Positions 8,992 through 18,956 of a stretch of 64,000 nt of DNA are shown here, piece by piece. Position numbers and translations under genes: made by a program. The stretch comes from Rhodobacteraceae bacterium HTCC2150 (GTDB taxonomy: Bacteria > Pseudomonadota > Alphaproteobacteria > Rhodobacterales > Rhodobacteraceae). The first letter of the stretch is position 1. Every line of letters starts with the position of its first letter. The stretch lies in the NCBI GenBank assembly GCA_000169395.1, contig AAXZ01000007.1, positions 43,836-107,835 of the forward strand, read 5' to 3'. The notes under the pieces were generated by a model, which was given only the letters and a program-made list of their open reading frames with translations, searched no databases and was not told the DNA's origin.

Positions 8992-9837
8992 ATGGATAAG
9001 GTTGAAATATTTGAGGTAGGTCCAAGGGATGGTCTGCAAAATCAGGCCGGTTTCATAGCAACCGCTGATAAAATCAAATTGGTTCAGCTTTTGGTCGTGG
9101 CTGGTTTTGCCCGCATAGAAGTTGCAAGTTTTGTTTCCCCAAAATGGGTGCCGCAAATGGCGGATGGCGCCGATGTTTTGGCTGGCATTGGTAATGTGGC
9201 GGCAGAAATGTGGGCCCTTACGCCCAATGCGCGTGGTCTGAGTGCCGCGATTTCGGCGAGCGTTGAAGGTGTCGCGGTCTTTGGGTCCGCCAGCGAAGGG
9301 TTCAGTCGTGCCAACATTAATGCGACTGTCGATGAAAGCCTAAAGCGCTTTGCCCCCCTCGTGAGTGAGGCAAAAGAAACCGGCTTGAAGGTGCGTGGAT
9401 ATATCAGTTGTGTTACCGACTGCCCTTATGATGGGGCAACGCCACCGGCACGTGTTGCGCGTGTTGCCAAGGCGTTGCTTGCGATGGGTTGTGACGAAAT
9501 TTCCTTGGGTGAAACCCTGGGACGCGCTACACCAGAGGCCGTTGATGCCATGTTAAAGGCCGTGTTGAATGAGGTGCCCGCAGCACAGTTGGCGGGACAT
9601 TTTCATGACACTGCAGGTGTTGCGCTGGGCAATATTGATGTTTCGCTAAAACATGGCCTGCGTATTTTTGATGCTTCTATCGCTGGGCTTGGCGGTTGCC
9701 CCTATGCACCGGGGGCTGCAGGGAATGTAGCGACTGAGGCTGTGCATGCGCATTTAACGGCGCTGGGCTATGATACAAACCTTGATGCGACAGCTTTAGA
9801 CAAGGCGGCAACTTTTGCAAAAGGACTTCGGGCATGA
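8992..9837 (+). CDS. liuE: hydroxymethylglutaryl-CoA lyase
   Basis: A 281-residue TIM-barrel enzyme that cleaves 3-hydroxy-3-methylglutaryl-CoA to acetyl-CoA and acetoacetate, the last step of leucine catabolism. Visible: EVGPRDGLQNQ at the N-terminus (metal and catalytic residues), HFHDTAGVALGN with metal-binding histidines, and the signature GLGGCPYAPGAAGNVATE with the active-site cysteine loop. It sits 27 bases after the GST gene and overlaps the next gene by four bases. Confidence 0.95.
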   Translation: MDKVEIFEVGPRDGLQNQAGFIATADKIKLVQLLVVAGFARIEVASFVSPKWVPQMADGADVLAGIGNVAAEMWALTPNARGLSAAISASVEGVAVFGSASEGFSRANINATVDESLKRFAPLVSEAKETGLKVRGYISCVTDCPYDGATPPARVARVAKALLAMGCDEISLGETLGRATPEAVDAMLKAVLNEVPAAQLAGHFHDTAGVALGNIDVSLKHGLRIFDASIAGLGGCPYAPGAAGNVATEAVHAHLTALGYDTNLDATALDKAATFAKGLRA

Positions 9838-10619
9838 GTTATGAGGCAATCACACTGGAACGTGGTCTGCACGGGCTTGTAACAATTTCATTGAACGATC
9901 CCAGTCGTCATAACGCCCTAAACCCCATGATGATTGATGAATTGACGCGGGTCGCCAATGATCTTGGTTCAGATGCGTCTGTTCGGGTTGTTGTTCTAAC
10001 CGGCGCTGGGCGCAGTTTTTGCGCGGGGGGTGATTTGGGGTGGATGAAGCAGCAAATGACCGCCACGAGTGCGGAGAGGGCGGCAGAGGCACGCAAACTG
10101 GCCAAGATGCTGGCCGCATTGGCCAATATGCCAAAACCACTTATCGGGCGCATTCAGGGGCAGGCATTCGGCGGCGGTATCGGGATGATTTCGGTCTGTG
10201 ACATCGCAATCGCGGTGGATACGGCAAACTTTGCCCTAACTGAAACCCGTCTTGGATTAATTCCCGCAACGATTAGCCCTTATGTAGTGGGGGCCATGGG
10301 AAAACGTGCGGCGCAATCCGTGTTTTTGTCAGGTCGACGTTTTACAGCGGACGAGGGGGTTGCCCTTAATCTTATCACCCGCGTTGTCGGGGCGGGTGAC
10401 TTAGATGCCGCGATTGCCCAAGAGGTTGCCCATTTTGCCACCTGTGCGCCCAATGCCGTCGGGGCAGCCAAGGCCTTGTTACATCGATTGGATGCGCCTG
10501 TAACACAAGATATTCAAGACATGAGCATTCAGGCACTGGTGGATACATGGGAAGATCCCGAAGCGAGCGAAGGCGTGGGTGCCTTTTTTGAAAAAAGACC
10601 AGCCAATTGGGTTGAATAG
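9834..10619 (+). CDS. liuC: crotonase-family hydratase, probable 3-methylglutaconyl-CoA hydratase
   Basis: A 261-residue enoyl-CoA hydratase/isomerase family protein, expected to hydrate 3-methylglutaconyl-CoA to HMG-CoA. GAGRSFCAGGDLGWM and GQAFGGGIGM provide the oxyanion-hole backbone of the crotonase fold. Position between HMG-CoA lyase and the operon end, with a 4-base overlap (ATGA), supports the leucine role; the exact substrate is inferred from context. It completes the set needed from isovaleryl-CoA to acetyl-CoA plus acetoacetate. Confidence 0.88.
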   Translation: MSYEAITLERGLHGLVTISLNDPSRHNALNPMMIDELTRVANDLGSDASVRVVVLTGAGRSFCAGGDLGWMKQQMTATSAERAAEARKLAKMLAALANMPKPLIGRIQGQAFGGGIGMISVCDIAIAVDTANFALTETRLGLIPATISPYVVGAMGKRAAQSVFLSGRRFTADEGVALNLITRVVGAGDLDAAIAQEVAHFATCAPNAVGAAKALLHRLDAPVTQDIQDMSIQALVDTWEDPEASEGVGAFFEKRPANWVE

Positions 10620-10965
10620 TAAGATCAAAATTGTTGGCATGGGCGTCGATTTGAAAAACAAAAAGCCAATTTTTCTGCATTCTCGTTTTTGCTGAAAAGA
10701 CGTTGGCTGACCGCCAATTTACGAACCAATTTTTGCGTATGCGTTTATTGATTCCATGAAACCGAAAAAATCGACATCGCATTCCAATACGTGAATATGT
10801 TGACGAGGCAAACAGCCCATATCCGCGACATTTAAACAAAATTCAAATCCACGCACGTTTTTCTTACTGAAAACGTCTATTGCTTTGGTTGACCCCACCT
10901 TATGGGGCGCGTAAACAGCCCAAAAGCCATGACGCAATTGCGTCTGAACACTTGAGGGGTCGCAC
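10620..10965. other. 346-bp gene-free region before the nuo operon
   Basis: Separates the leucine and complex I operons. I see no credible gene. It holds three copies of CCAATTT (10666, 10714, 10726), a weak inverted repeat after liuC (AAAATTGttGGC at about 10627 with GCCAATTTTT at 10665) that could end the upstream transcript, and the candidate nuo promoter near its right end. A minus-strand open frame across 10719-11072 runs into nuoA and is judged spurious. Confidence 0.6.
10889..10917 (+). promoter_or_regulatory. candidate nuo operon promoter
   Basis: TTGACC (10889-10894), a 17-nt spacer and TAAACA (10912-10917), about 50 nt before the nuoA ATG. The spacer contains a small inverted repeat, CCCCA-N5-TGGGG. 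Spacing is ideal, the -35 good and the -10 weak. Confidence 0.4.
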
Positions 10966-11852
<887 letters not shown>

Positions 11853-11863
11853 GGGGCGCGGAT

Positions 11864-12469
11864 ATGTCTGATGCATTGAAAGAACTTGGTGAACTGATCG
11901 CGCTAAAACAAAGCGACGCGGTTCTAAATTGGTCCGTTGAGCGTGGCGAGTTGTGTGTAGAAATCACTGCAAATAGCGTCGTCGAATTCACAGAGTTTCT
12001 GAAAACAGACCGTAACTGTCAGTTTTCATCGCTTGTGGATATTACCGCGATTGATTTCCCATCACGCGACAAGCGTTTTGATGTGGTTTATCATCACCTG
12101 TCCATGTACCAAAATCACCGCATTCGTGTCCGCACACAGATCCTTGAAAAAGAGGTCATGCCGTCAATCATTTCTGTGCACCCTTCGGCCAATTGGTTTG
12201 AGCGTGAAATTTTTGACATGTACGGTATCCTGTTTTCTGGCCACCCAGACTTGCGTCGCATTCTAACCGACTATGGCTTTCGCGGATATCCACTGCGTAA
12301 GGATTTCCCCACGACGGGCTATACAGAAGTGCGTTACGACGAAGAACAAAAGCGCGTTGTTTATGAGCCAGTGTCATTGGTTCAAGATTATCGTCAATTT
12401 GATTTTATGTCCCCATGGGAAGGTGCTGAATATATCTTGCCAGGCGACGAAAAAGAGGTGGCTAAGTAA
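11864..12469 (+). CDS. nuoC: NADH-quinone oxidoreductase subunit C
   Basis: A 201-residue peripheral-arm subunit of the 30 kDa family. It carries the family signature around [22 protein letters not shown] and the conserved C-terminal GYPLRKDFP region. It is separate from NuoD here, as usual in alphaproteobacteria. Its stop codon shares a base with the next small gene (TAATG). Confidence 0.95.
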   Translation: MSDALKELGELIALKQSDAVLNWSVERGELCVEITANSVVEFTEFLKTDRNCQFSSLVDITAIDFPSRDKRFDVVYHHLSMYQNHRIRVRTQILEKEVMPSIISVHPSANWFEREIFDMYGILFSGHPDLRRILTDYGFRGYPLRKDFPTTGYTEVRYDEEQKRVVYEPVSLVQDYRQFDFMSPWEGAEYILPGDEKEVAK

Positions 12470-12642
12470 TGGGTAGTTTTTGGTGGATCGTTCTTTCTGC
12501 GTTGACCGCAATCCCAATGCTAAAGTTGCTGCCATTCTTTGGCGTGAATAAATATTGGGCATTGGCCTGTGTAATTCCCTTTGGAACCATTGTTTTGTTG
12601 TGGGTAATGGGAATGAAGTTAAATGAGTTGGAGAAACTGTAA
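12469..12642 (+). CDS. 57-aa membrane protein between nuoC and nuoD
   Basis: The whole gap between nuoC and nuoD is a 57-codon frame. Its ATG overlaps the nuoC stop by one base (TAATG) and its TAA overlaps the nuoD ATG in the same way. The product starts [16 protein letters not shown], has two hydrophobic segments (about 4-24 and 29-48) separated by a GVNKYW turn, and ends in a charged KLNELEKL tail. Exact fit between two essential genes makes it very likely real. No family recognised; it may be an assembly factor or supernumerary subunit of complex I. Confidence 0.85.
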   Translation: MGSFWWIVLSALTAIPMLKLLPFFGVNKYWALACVIPFGTIVLLWVMGMKLNELEKL

Positions 12643-13856
12643 TGGACGGCTCAAAAGGTTTTAACGACGCCCAAACCGGCGAACAGAAAATCCGCAATTT
12701 CAACATCAACTTCGGCCCGCAGCACCCTGCGGCGCACGGGGTTTTGCGTCTTGTACTTGAACTAGACGGCGAGATTGTTGAGCGTTGCGATCCCCACATC
12801 GGTCTGTTGCACCGCGGCACTGAAAAGCTGATGGAAAGCCGGACGTACCTGCAAAACCTGCCATATTTTGATCGTTTGGATTATGTGGCACCAATGAACC
12901 AAGAACATGCTTGGTGTTTGGCGATCGAAAAGCTGACCGGCGTAGAAGTGCCGCGTCGTGCGTCATTGATCCGCGTTTTGTATTCCGAAATTGGCCGCGT
13001 GTTGAACCACATCTTGAATGTGACCACACAGGCGATGGACGTTGGCGCCTTGACCCCACCTCTTTGGGGTTTTGAAGAGCGCGAAAAATTGATGGTGTTT
13101 TATGAGCGTGCTTCTGGTGCGCGCCTTCACGCCGCCTATTTCCGCCCCGGTGGTGTTCACCAAGACCTGCCAGATGATCTGATTGACGACATCGATACAT
13201 GGGCTGATGAATTTCCAGCCGTATTGGCCGACATTGATGGTTTGCTAACAGACAACCGGATTTTCAAACAACGTAACGTGGATATCGGCGTGATTTCCCA
13301 GCAAGAGGCCCTTGATTGGGGTTTCTCAGGCGTGATGGTGCGTGGTTCTGGCATGGCGTGGGATTTGCGTCGCAGCCAACCCTATGAGTGTTACGACGAA
13401 TTTGATTTCGACATTCCTGTTGGAACAAGCGGCGATTGTTACGATCGTTACCTGTGCCGCATGCAGGAAATGCGCGAGAGCCTGAAAATCATCAAACAAG
13501 CAGTTGCAAAATTGCGTGTTGAAAAAGGTGACGTTCTTGCCCGTGGTAAGATCACACCGCCCAGCCGTGGCGATATGAAAACATCCATGGAAAGTCTGAT
13601 CCACCACTTCAAACTTTACACCGAGGGCTTCCACGTTCCAGCGGGCGAAATTTACGCCTGTGTTGAAGCGCCTAAGGGTGAATTTGGCGTGTTTCTGGTA
13701 TCTGATGGGTCCAACAAACCTTACAAAGCCAAAATCCGCGCGCCTGGGTTCTTGCATTTGCAAGCTATGGATCACGTGGCGACGGGCCACCAACTGGCCG
13801 ACGTGGCCGCGATCATCGGCACAATGGATGTCGTGTTTGGAGAGATTGACCGGTGA
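12642..13856 (+). CDS. nuoD: NADH-quinone oxidoreductase subunit D
   Basis: A 404-residue 49 kDa-family subunit forming the quinone-binding site with NuoB. It contains [13 protein letters not shown] (quinone-site loop with its conserved histidine), [12 protein letters not shown], the [12 protein letters not shown] segment and the C-terminal DVVFGEIDR ending typical of the family. One-base overlap with the upstream small gene and four-base overlap with the next gene. Confidence 0.96.
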   Translation: MDGSKGFNDAQTGEQKIRNFNINFGPQHPAAHGVLRLVLELDGEIVERCDPHIGLLHRGTEKLMESRTYLQNLPYFDRLDYVAPMNQEHAWCLAIEKLTGVEVPRRASLIRVLYSEIGRVLNHILNVTTQAMDVGALTPPLWGFEEREKLMVFYERASGARLHAAYFRPGGVHQDLPDDLIDDIDTWADEFPAVLADIDGLLTDNRIFKQRNVDIGVISQQEALDWGFSGVMVRGSGMAWDLRRSQPYECYDEFDFDIPVGTSGDCYDRYLCRMQEMRESLKIIKQAVAKLRVEKGDVLARGKITPPSRGDMKTSMESLIHHFKLYTEGFHVPAGEIYACVEAPKGEFGVFLVSDGSNKPYKAKIRAPGFLHLQAMDHVATGHQLADVAAIIGTMDVVFGEIDR

Positions 13857-14347
13857 GCAACTCGGCCAAACCAGCACCAAGCAAAAAATCAAGTCTCGTT
13901 GAATGGCTTTCGTTAAGCTTTGCTGTTCTGGCATTTCTTGTTGCTGGTTGGTCTGCTTTTGTATCGTGGGATTCTTTAAGGCAAACAAAAAACAATAGCT
14001 TAGGGGCACAGCTTATTTCTACTTGCTCTGATGCTATGCGGTTTTCTAAGCAGATTTCGTGGTTTTCGGGCGACGCTCAATTTTCCGCTGATCGAGGCGA
14101 TGAGCTAAAAATTCGCATGGTGGAATTTATTGGATTGAGTTCTAAAATTCGGTTTTTGGCTGAATCCTTGTCCTCCGATGATTTTGATAATACACCATTT
14201 CCAGCTTTGTGGGATTTAGAGTTGAAACGATCACCGTCACTAACGATTTCCGACTTCTCAGATGGCGAAACCGCATATGCATTCACAAAATCCCAGGTAC
14301 AAGAGATCGCGAACTACTGCGAAAAAGGTATGAAAGAGACCCGATAA
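13853..14347 (+). CDS. 164-aa hypothetical membrane-anchored protein inside nuo
   Basis: Starts with GTG overlapping the nuoD stop (GTGA) and ends two bases before the nuoE ATG. The product has a short Lys/Ser-rich N-terminus, one transmembrane helix (about 17-37) and a soluble region of about 125 residues with two cysteines (STCSDAMRF and EIANYCEKG). The sequence looks more AT-rich than its neighbours, suggesting later acquisition. I recognise no family; its start and end are fitted to the operon. Confidence 0.7.
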   Translation: MSNSAKPAPSKKSSLVEWLSLSFAVLAFLVAGWSAFVSWDSLRQTKNNSLGAQLISTCSDAMRFSKQISWFSGDAQFSADRGDELKIRMVEFIGLSSKIRFLAESLSSDDFDNTPFPALWDLELKRSPSLTISDFSDGETAYAFTKSQVQEIANYCEKGMKETR

Positions 14348-14349
14348 AC

Positions 14350-15489
14350 ATGCTACGCCGACTTCATAAAGAACAACCCGCTTCTTTCGCCTTCACGCCT
14401 GCCAATGAAACTTGGGCGCGGGCGCAGATGACCAAATTCCCTGAGGGCCGTCAGGCCTCGGCGATCATTCCACTTTTGTGGCGTGCGCAGGAACAAGAGG
14501 GATGGTTAACCCGCCCGGCGATTGAACATATCGCGGCAATGCTGGACATGGCCTATATTCGCGCGCTCGAAGTGGCGACGTTTTATTTCATGTTCCAGCT
14601 GGCACCTGTTGGTTCTGTTGCCCACGTTCAGATTTGCGGTACCACGTCTTGCATGATCTGCGGGGCAGAGGCGTTGATTGAGGTTTGCCAGCAAGAAATC
14701 GCTGCAAAAGCCCATAATTTGTCAGATGATGGAAAATTCAGCTGGGAAGAAGTTGAATGTTTGGGCGCTTGTTCAAACGCGCCAATGGTTCAAATCGGCA
14801 AAGATTTCTATGAGGATCTAACACCTGAAAAGCTGCGCGAAATCTTAGGCGAATTGGCCGCTGGACGCGTGCCAACACCTGGCCCACAAAACGGACGCTA
14901 CGCGGCGGAACCTTTGTCTGGTTTGACCAGCCTTAAAGAATTTGAAAGCGGCAAAAAAGCCTATAACGCCAGCGCACAATTGGCTGTTGATTTGGGTGAT
15001 ACTGTTAAACGTATTGACGGCACCGAGGTTCCATTGTTGACGCCTTGGTTGGGGAAAGGTGGCAAGAAAGCTGCCGCCAAAAAGCCTGCGGCTAAGAAAG
15101 CAGCGCCCAAAGCCGCCGCAAAAGCGGCACCAAAAGCGGTGGTTGAGGCTGAAAAAGCACCTGTTGCACCGTCTAAAGCGGATGCACCCGCTGGTGCCGG
15201 TAAAAAACCACGCACAATGAAAGCACCGCGTAAGGCGGGTGCTGATGATTTGAAAATGATCAAAGGTGTTGGTCCGAAAATGGAAAGCTTGTTGAATAAG
15301 CTAGGTTTTTACCATTTCGACCAAGTTTCAAAATGGACAGCGGACGAAGTTTCTTGGGTTGATCAAAACCTAGAAGGCTTCAAAGGCCGTGTCAGCCGTG
15401 ACAACTGGGTAACGCAGGCCACTAAATTGGCCGCCGGAGAAGAGACAGAATTTTCTAGCTGTGCTAAAAAGGGCGGCATCTACCAATAA
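14350..15489 (+). CDS. nuoE: NADH-quinone oxidoreductase subunit E with C-terminal HhH extension
   Basis: A 379-residue protein. Residues about 1-175 are the 24 kDa thioredoxin-like subunit that holds [2Fe-2S] cluster N1a ([11 protein letters not shown] and [10 protein letters not shown] give the four cysteines). A spacer and an Ala/Lys/Pro-rich linker (about 236-277) follow, then about 85 residues starting [13 protein letters not shown] with a helix-hairpin-helix-like [17 protein letters not shown] core. Ordinary NuoE ends near residue 170. The tail is shared with the next gene. The in-frame upstream extension to 14209 is rejected because it overlaps the preceding gene. Confidence 0.93.
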   Translation: MLRRLHKEQPASFAFTPANETWARAQMTKFPEGRQASAIIPLLWRAQEQEGWLTRPAIEHIAAMLDMAYIRALEVATFYFMFQLAPVGSVAHVQICGTTSCMICGAEALIEVCQQEIAAKAHNLSDDGKFSWEEVECLGACSNAPMVQIGKDFYEDLTPEKLREILGELAAGRVPTPGPQNGRYAAEPLSGLTSLKEFESGKKAYNASAQLAVDLGDTVKRIDGTEVPLLTPWLGKGGKKAAAKKPAAKKAAPKAAAKAAPKAVVEAEKAPVAPSKADAPAGAGKKPRTMKAPRKAGADDLKMIKGVGPKMESLLNKLGFYHFDQVSKWTADEVSWVDQNLEGFKGRVSRDNWVTQATKLAAGEETEFSSCAKKGGIYQ

Positions 15490-15510
15490 TAATAAAGTGG
15501 GAGAAGAAAC

Positions 15511-16350
15511 ATGACTGCGAATTCTGAAGGTATGAGCTGTCCAACCAAAAGTTGGTTGGTCGGTGCAATCGTCGGCATCATTGCCGCGCTGCTTATGCGC
15601 TTTGTGGGTACATATGGATGGGGCTCGGCGATTTTCGTTGGCATCCTGTTGTTCCTACTGATCGGCTTGTTGCTGGTTTGGTTCTGGTGTGATGCATCGG
15701 ACGAGGCCGTTGCTGCACAAACCCAAGCAGCAGCGAACACTGCAAGTGCACCGAAGGCCACGGCTGCCGCGTCAACTTCGACTTCTGCAAGTACAGCCTC
15801 TGCAAGTACAGCATCTGCACCTGCTGAACCGGCTAAACCTGCGGCAAGTGCTGCACCTGCTGCTGCGGCGTCGATCCCTGCAAGCAGTGCTGCGTCAAGC
15901 TCGACAAGTTCAGAAACATCGGAAGCAGCGGCAAAACCTGCGGCGAAGCCGGCAGCAAAAGCGAAGGCCAAGCCTGCGGCAAAACCTGCCGCCAAGGCAA
16001 AGGCGAAACCTGCAGCCAAAGCAAAACCAGCAGCAAAAGCAGCCGCCAAACCTGCAGCGAAGACAAAACCTGCGGCCAAAGCGGCACCAGCTGAAGAAAG
16101 TACTGGCGGCGAGAATAAGCCCCATACAATGAAAGCACCACGTAAGGCCGGCGCGGATGATCTAAAAGTGATCAAAGGCGTTGGACCAGGTTTGGAAAAA
16201 ACACTGAATGAAATGGGTTTTTACCACTATGATCAGATTGCCAAATGGGGTGCTTCTGAAATCGCATGGGTAGATTCCAGACTGAAATTCAAAGGTCGCA
16301 TCGTACGCGATAATTGGATTGATCAAGCAGCATCGCTGTCAAAGACTTAA
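15511..16350 (+). CDS. membrane-anchored protein with the NuoE-type HhH domain
   Basis: A 279-residue protein between nuoE and the DUF5337 gene, with a good ribosome binding site (GGGAGAAG). Two hydrophobic segments (about 15-50) are followed by an Ala/Ser/Thr/Pro-rich stretch, a KPAAKAK repeat region (about 141-192) and a C-terminal domain that is nearly a copy of the NuoE tail ([20 protein letters not shown], then GFYHYDQIAKW, then FKGRIVRDNW). The domain resembles the H3TH 'flap-endonuclease-like' domain common in this order. It might be a complex I assembly or tethering factor; function unknown. Confidence 0.85.
   Translation: MTANSEGMSCPTKSWLVGAIVGIIAALLMRFVGTYGWGSAIFVGILLFLLIGLLLVWFWCDASDEAVAAQTQAAANTASAPKATAAASTSTSASTASASTASAPAEPAKPAASAAPAAAASIPASSAASSSTSSETSEAAAKPAAKPAAKAKAKPAAKPAAKAKAKPAAKAKPAAKAAAKPAAKTKPAAKAAPAEESTGGENKPHTMKAPRKAGADDLKVIKGVGPGLEKTLNEMGFYHYDQIAKWGASEIAWVDSRLKFKGRIVRDNWIDQAASLSKT
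15931..16086. repeat. low-complexity KPAAK-coding repeat
   Basis: Degenerate tandem triplets coding for Lys-Pro-Ala-Ala-Lys-Ala runs inside the membrane-anchored HhH gene. A shorter version occurs in nuoE at about 15057-15150. Such tracts vary in length between strains and make histone-H1-like database hits misleading. Confidence 0.8.
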
Positions 16351-16365
16351 GAAGCAATAACAACA

Positions 16366-16396
16366 CCTTGTCCGGCTGGTTCGGGCAAGGCGTTTT
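16366..16396 (+). terminator. terminator-like hairpin within the nuo operon
   Basis: CCTTGTCC, a 9-nt loop and GGGCAAGG (16366-16390, one G-T pair) are followed by CGTTTTAAGG. The stem extends past one A-C mismatch by AAC/GTT. It lies between the HhH membrane-protein gene and the DUF5337 gene. As all nuo genes are needed downstream, partial termination or RNA processing is likelier than a full stop. Confidence 0.6.
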
Positions 16397-16408
16397 AAGG
16401 GATAGTTC

Positions 16409-16666
16409 ATGGCCAAGAAGACAAAAACGGCAGAGCGAACTGTTACAAAAGAAGAATACGCAATGGGTCTTAGGGCCCGTTTGGTGGCGGTTGTTATGGT
16501 TGCCACCGTGATAATTTGGTTAGGCTTGCAATGGGTTTTTGCCCGTGACGGCGTTTCCACACGGGTCGCAATACTTTTCGACCTACTCGCACTGGCGGCC
16601 TTTGTTTGGTCAATGGTGAATATCTACTGGATCTGGCGCGCGCGTCAGGCAGAAAAGGAAGAATGA
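16409..16666 (+). CDS. DUF5337-like small membrane protein
   Basis: An 85-residue protein with a charged N-terminus, two hydrophobic helices (about 22-44 and 53-75) and a charged C-terminus. Size, topology and position just before nuoF match the DUF5337 family I associate with the nuo operon of Rhodobacterales. Its stop overlaps an ATG (ATGA), although nuoF probably starts six bases later. Function unknown; an accessory complex I role is inferred only from position. Confidence 0.75.
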   Translation: MAKKTKTAERTVTKEEYAMGLRARLVAVVMVATVIIWLGLQWVFARDGVSTRVAILFDLLALAAFVWSMVNIYWIWRARQAEKEE

Positions 16667-16668
16667 CG

Positions 16669-17964
16669 ATGCTGGCGGACAAAGACCGTATATTTACGAA
16701 CCTTTACGGGATGCATGACCGAACTTTGGCTGGCGCCAAAGCGCGCGGACATTGGGATGGCACAGCAGCGATCATCAAGAAAGGTCGCGATTGGATCGTT
16801 GATGAAATGAAGGCATCTGGCTTGCGTGGTCGCGGTGGTGCTGGTTTTCCAACAGGTTTGAAATGGTCTTTCATGCCCAAAGAAAGCGATGGTCGCCCAG
16901 CGTATTTGGTGATCAATGCTGATGAATCAGAGCCAGGCACCTGTAAAGACCGCGAAATTATGCGCCATGATCCGCATACATTGATCGAGGGTGCGCTTGT
17001 TGCCAGCTTTGCGATGAATGCAAACACTTGTTACATCTATATCCGTGGCGAATTTATTCGTGAACGCGAAGCCCTGCAAAACGCAATTGACGAGGCCTAT
17101 GCCGACGGCTTGCTTGGCAAAAATGCTGCGAAATCTGGTTGGGATTTTGATCTATATCTACACCACGGGGCAGGCGCCTATATTTGTGGTGAGGAAACTG
17201 CATTGCTTGAAAGCCTTGAGGGCCGCAAAGGTATGCCGCGCATGAAGCCACCATTTCCAGCAGGCGCTGGCCTTTATGGTTGCCCGACGACTGTGAACAA
17301 CGTTGAATCCATTGCGGTTGTACCAACGATTTTGCGTCGTGGTTCCAGTTGGTTCAAAGGTTTTGGTCGTGACAATAATGCGGGCACAAAGCTGTTCGCT
17401 ATTTCTGGTCACGTGAACAACCCATGTGTTGTTGAAGAGGCGATGTCCATTACATTGCCCGAATTGCTTGATAAACATTGCGGCGGTGTTCGTGGTGGTT
17501 GGGGCAATCTTAAGGCTGTGATCCCAGGTGGTTCATCTGTTCCATTGTTGCCTGCTGACATTTGCAAAGACGCGATCATGGATTTTGATTGGTTGCGCGA
17601 ACAACGCTCGGGTCTGGGTACAGCCGCGGTTATCGTGATGGATCAATCCACCGATGTGATCAAAGCGATCTGGCGTCTAAGCAAATTTTACAAACACGAA
17701 AGCTGTGGTCAGTGCACGCCATGTCGTGAAGGCACCGGTTGGATGATGCGTGTGATGGATCGTTTGGTAACTGGTGAGGCCGAGCCCGAAGAGATCGATA
17801 TGCTTTTGGATGTGACCAAACAAGTTGAGGGCCACACAATTTGTGCGCTTGGCGACGCAGCCGCTTGGCCAATCCAAGGTTTGATACGCCATTTCCGTGA
17901 TGAAATTGAAGACCGCATCAAACACAAACGCACAGGTCGCGTAAGTTCGGTTGCGGCCGAGTAA
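16669..17964 (+). CDS. nuoF: NADH-quinone oxidoreductase subunit F
   Basis: A 431-residue 51 kDa subunit binding FMN, NADH and [4Fe-4S] cluster N3. Visible: [14 protein letters not shown] (nucleotide-binding glycine loop), [13 protein letters not shown] (FMN site), and the cluster motif [13 protein letters not shown] with the distant fourth cysteine in [14 protein letters not shown]. The ATG at 16669 is preferred over 16663 because GGAAG then has a 7-base spacing and the family starts [14 protein letters not shown]. Confidence 0.95.
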   Translation: MLADKDRIFTNLYGMHDRTLAGAKARGHWDGTAAIIKKGRDWIVDEMKASGLRGRGGAGFPTGLKWSFMPKESDGRPAYLVINADESEPGTCKDREIMRHDPHTLIEGALVASFAMNANTCYIYIRGEFIREREALQNAIDEAYADGLLGKNAAKSGWDFDLYLHHGAGAYICGEETALLESLEGRKGMPRMKPPFPAGAGLYGCPTTVNNVESIAVVPTILRRGSSWFKGFGRDNNAGTKLFAISGHVNNPCVVEEAMSITLPELLDKHCGGVRGGWGNLKAVIPGGSSVPLLPADICKDAIMDFDWLREQRSGLGTAAVIVMDQSTDVIKAIWRLSKFYKHESCGQCTPCREGTGWMMRVMDRLVTGEAEPEEIDMLLDVTKQVEGHTICALGDAAAWPIQGLIRHFRDEIEDRIKHKRTGRVSSVAAE

Positions 17965-17981
17965 TTCCAACAAAGATTGAT

Positions 17982-18009
17982 ATGTTTGGCGTAACATTGC
18001 GCCAAACAT
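17982..18009. terminator. strong hairpin after nuoF (no U-tract)
   Basis: ATGTTTGGCG, an 8-nt loop and CGCCAAACAT form a perfect 10-bp stem 18 bases after the nuoF stop. No T-run follows, so an intrinsic terminator is doubtful; a processing or 3'-end stabilising structure is possible. A similar stem (ATGTTTCGGCG) occurs at 42855. Confidence 0.6.
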
Positions 18010-18123
18010 GCATACCCAATAGCCAAAGTATTGAAATTCTTGCCGCTGTAAAATGATTTGGCTGGTAAGTTTTCGCAATATTGGGCAGACTTAATTTCAT
18101 AACATTTCTGATTGGAAAAAATT

Positions 18124-18522
18124 ATGAAAATTTCTGTTGCACTAACAATTACCTTACTTTCTGTTCCAACACTTGCCGTTGCCGATAAGGCCGCCGAAGT
18201 TAACAAAATCATATCTCAAATGATGACTGATAATTACGCTGCACGTGCCATCGGTTCAAACTGCCCCTCCATTCGCACGGTTGAATCCAAAATAGGCAAG
18301 GCCGCAATGGGTTTGAATAAAAACCTTGCAAACCAAGGCTATAGCCGCGCTGAAATTCGCGCGGGTACAAAAGGCATCAAAATTGGGGCTTTGAAAGCGG
18401 CGGGTAAACAGTTAGCAATTACCAAAGGGGCTACCGCAGGTGATAAAGCGTCATATTGCAATGTTGGCATGACTGAGATCTCCAAGAAAACCTATATCGG
18501 TTCAGTTTTGAAGGCTAAGTAA
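18124..18522 (+). CDS. DUF5333-like secreted protein, copy 1
   Basis: A 132-residue protein with a signal peptide (about residues 1-20, ending AVA-DKA). Two conserved cysteines, in NCPSIRTVE and SYCNVGMTEISKKTYIGSVL, probably form a disulfide in the periplasm. The same Cys-Pro and Cys...E...G..L layout recurs in two neighbours, defining a paralogous set of the DUF5333 type. ATG 18124 follows GGAAAA; the in-frame TTG 18112 is less likely. Function unknown. Confidence 0.75.
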   Translation: MKISVALTITLLSVPTLAVADKAAEVNKIISQMMTDNYAARAIGSNCPSIRTVESKIGKAAMGLNKNLANQGYSRAEIRAGTKGIKIGALKAAGKQLAITKGATAGDKASYCNVGMTEISKKTYIGSVLKAK

Positions 18523-18524
18523 AA

Positions 18525-18950
18525 ATGAAGTTCGAAATGGCAAACAAGTTGATCTCGCGTGGTGTTGCCATTTCCTTATCTTGTTTCATGGCAATGCCCA
18601 GTTTTGCGCAAGATTTGCGTCCGGCACCTGAATATTTCCTAAACAGGATGTTTGCGGTGCCTATGGCCGAAAACCTTGCCGCATTTTGCCCAACGGCAAG
18701 TTTGAATTATGCGGTGATTTCGGTGGCCCACGATGAGGTCATGAAACGATTAACCAATGATGGTTTTCAAACCGAAGATCCGTTTTCTGAAATGCAAGAT
18801 ACGCAACCTGCAATGGATGAAATGCTGGCCGATTTTATGGAACGCCATCAATTGGCAGGGGCGGATCAAAAGATGGTTTGTTTGGCCGCTGCAAATGAAA
18901 GTGCCGCGGGAACAATGGTTGGCCGATTGTTGGATATTTCACCGGAGTAA
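18525..18950 (+). CDS. DUF5333-like secreted protein, copy 2
   Basis: A 141-residue protein with a signal peptide (cleavage near SFA-QD). It carries the shared pattern AFCPTASLN and MVCLAAANESAAGTMVGRLL, so it is a diverged copy of the gene before it, beginning two bases after that gene's stop. A possible alternative start is ATG 18540. Periplasmic location inferred; function unknown. Confidence 0.72.
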   Translation: MKFEMANKLISRGVAISLSCFMAMPSFAQDLRPAPEYFLNRMFAVPMAENLAAFCPTASLNYAVISVAHDEVMKRLTNDGFQTEDPFSEMQDTQPAMDEMLADFMERHQLAGADQKMVCLAAANESAAGTMVGRLLDISPE

Positions 18951-18956
18951 GTATTG

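Noticed and set aside
15057..16086. Histone-H1-like protein
   Set aside because: The Lys/Ala/Pro runs look like histone H1 tails but are linkers within nuoE and its neighbour.
15480..16175. 231-codon Ala/Phe-rich minus-strand frame opposite the HhH membrane protein
   Set aside because: It is the complement of the KPAAK low-complexity repeats; its composition is a by-product of the repeat.
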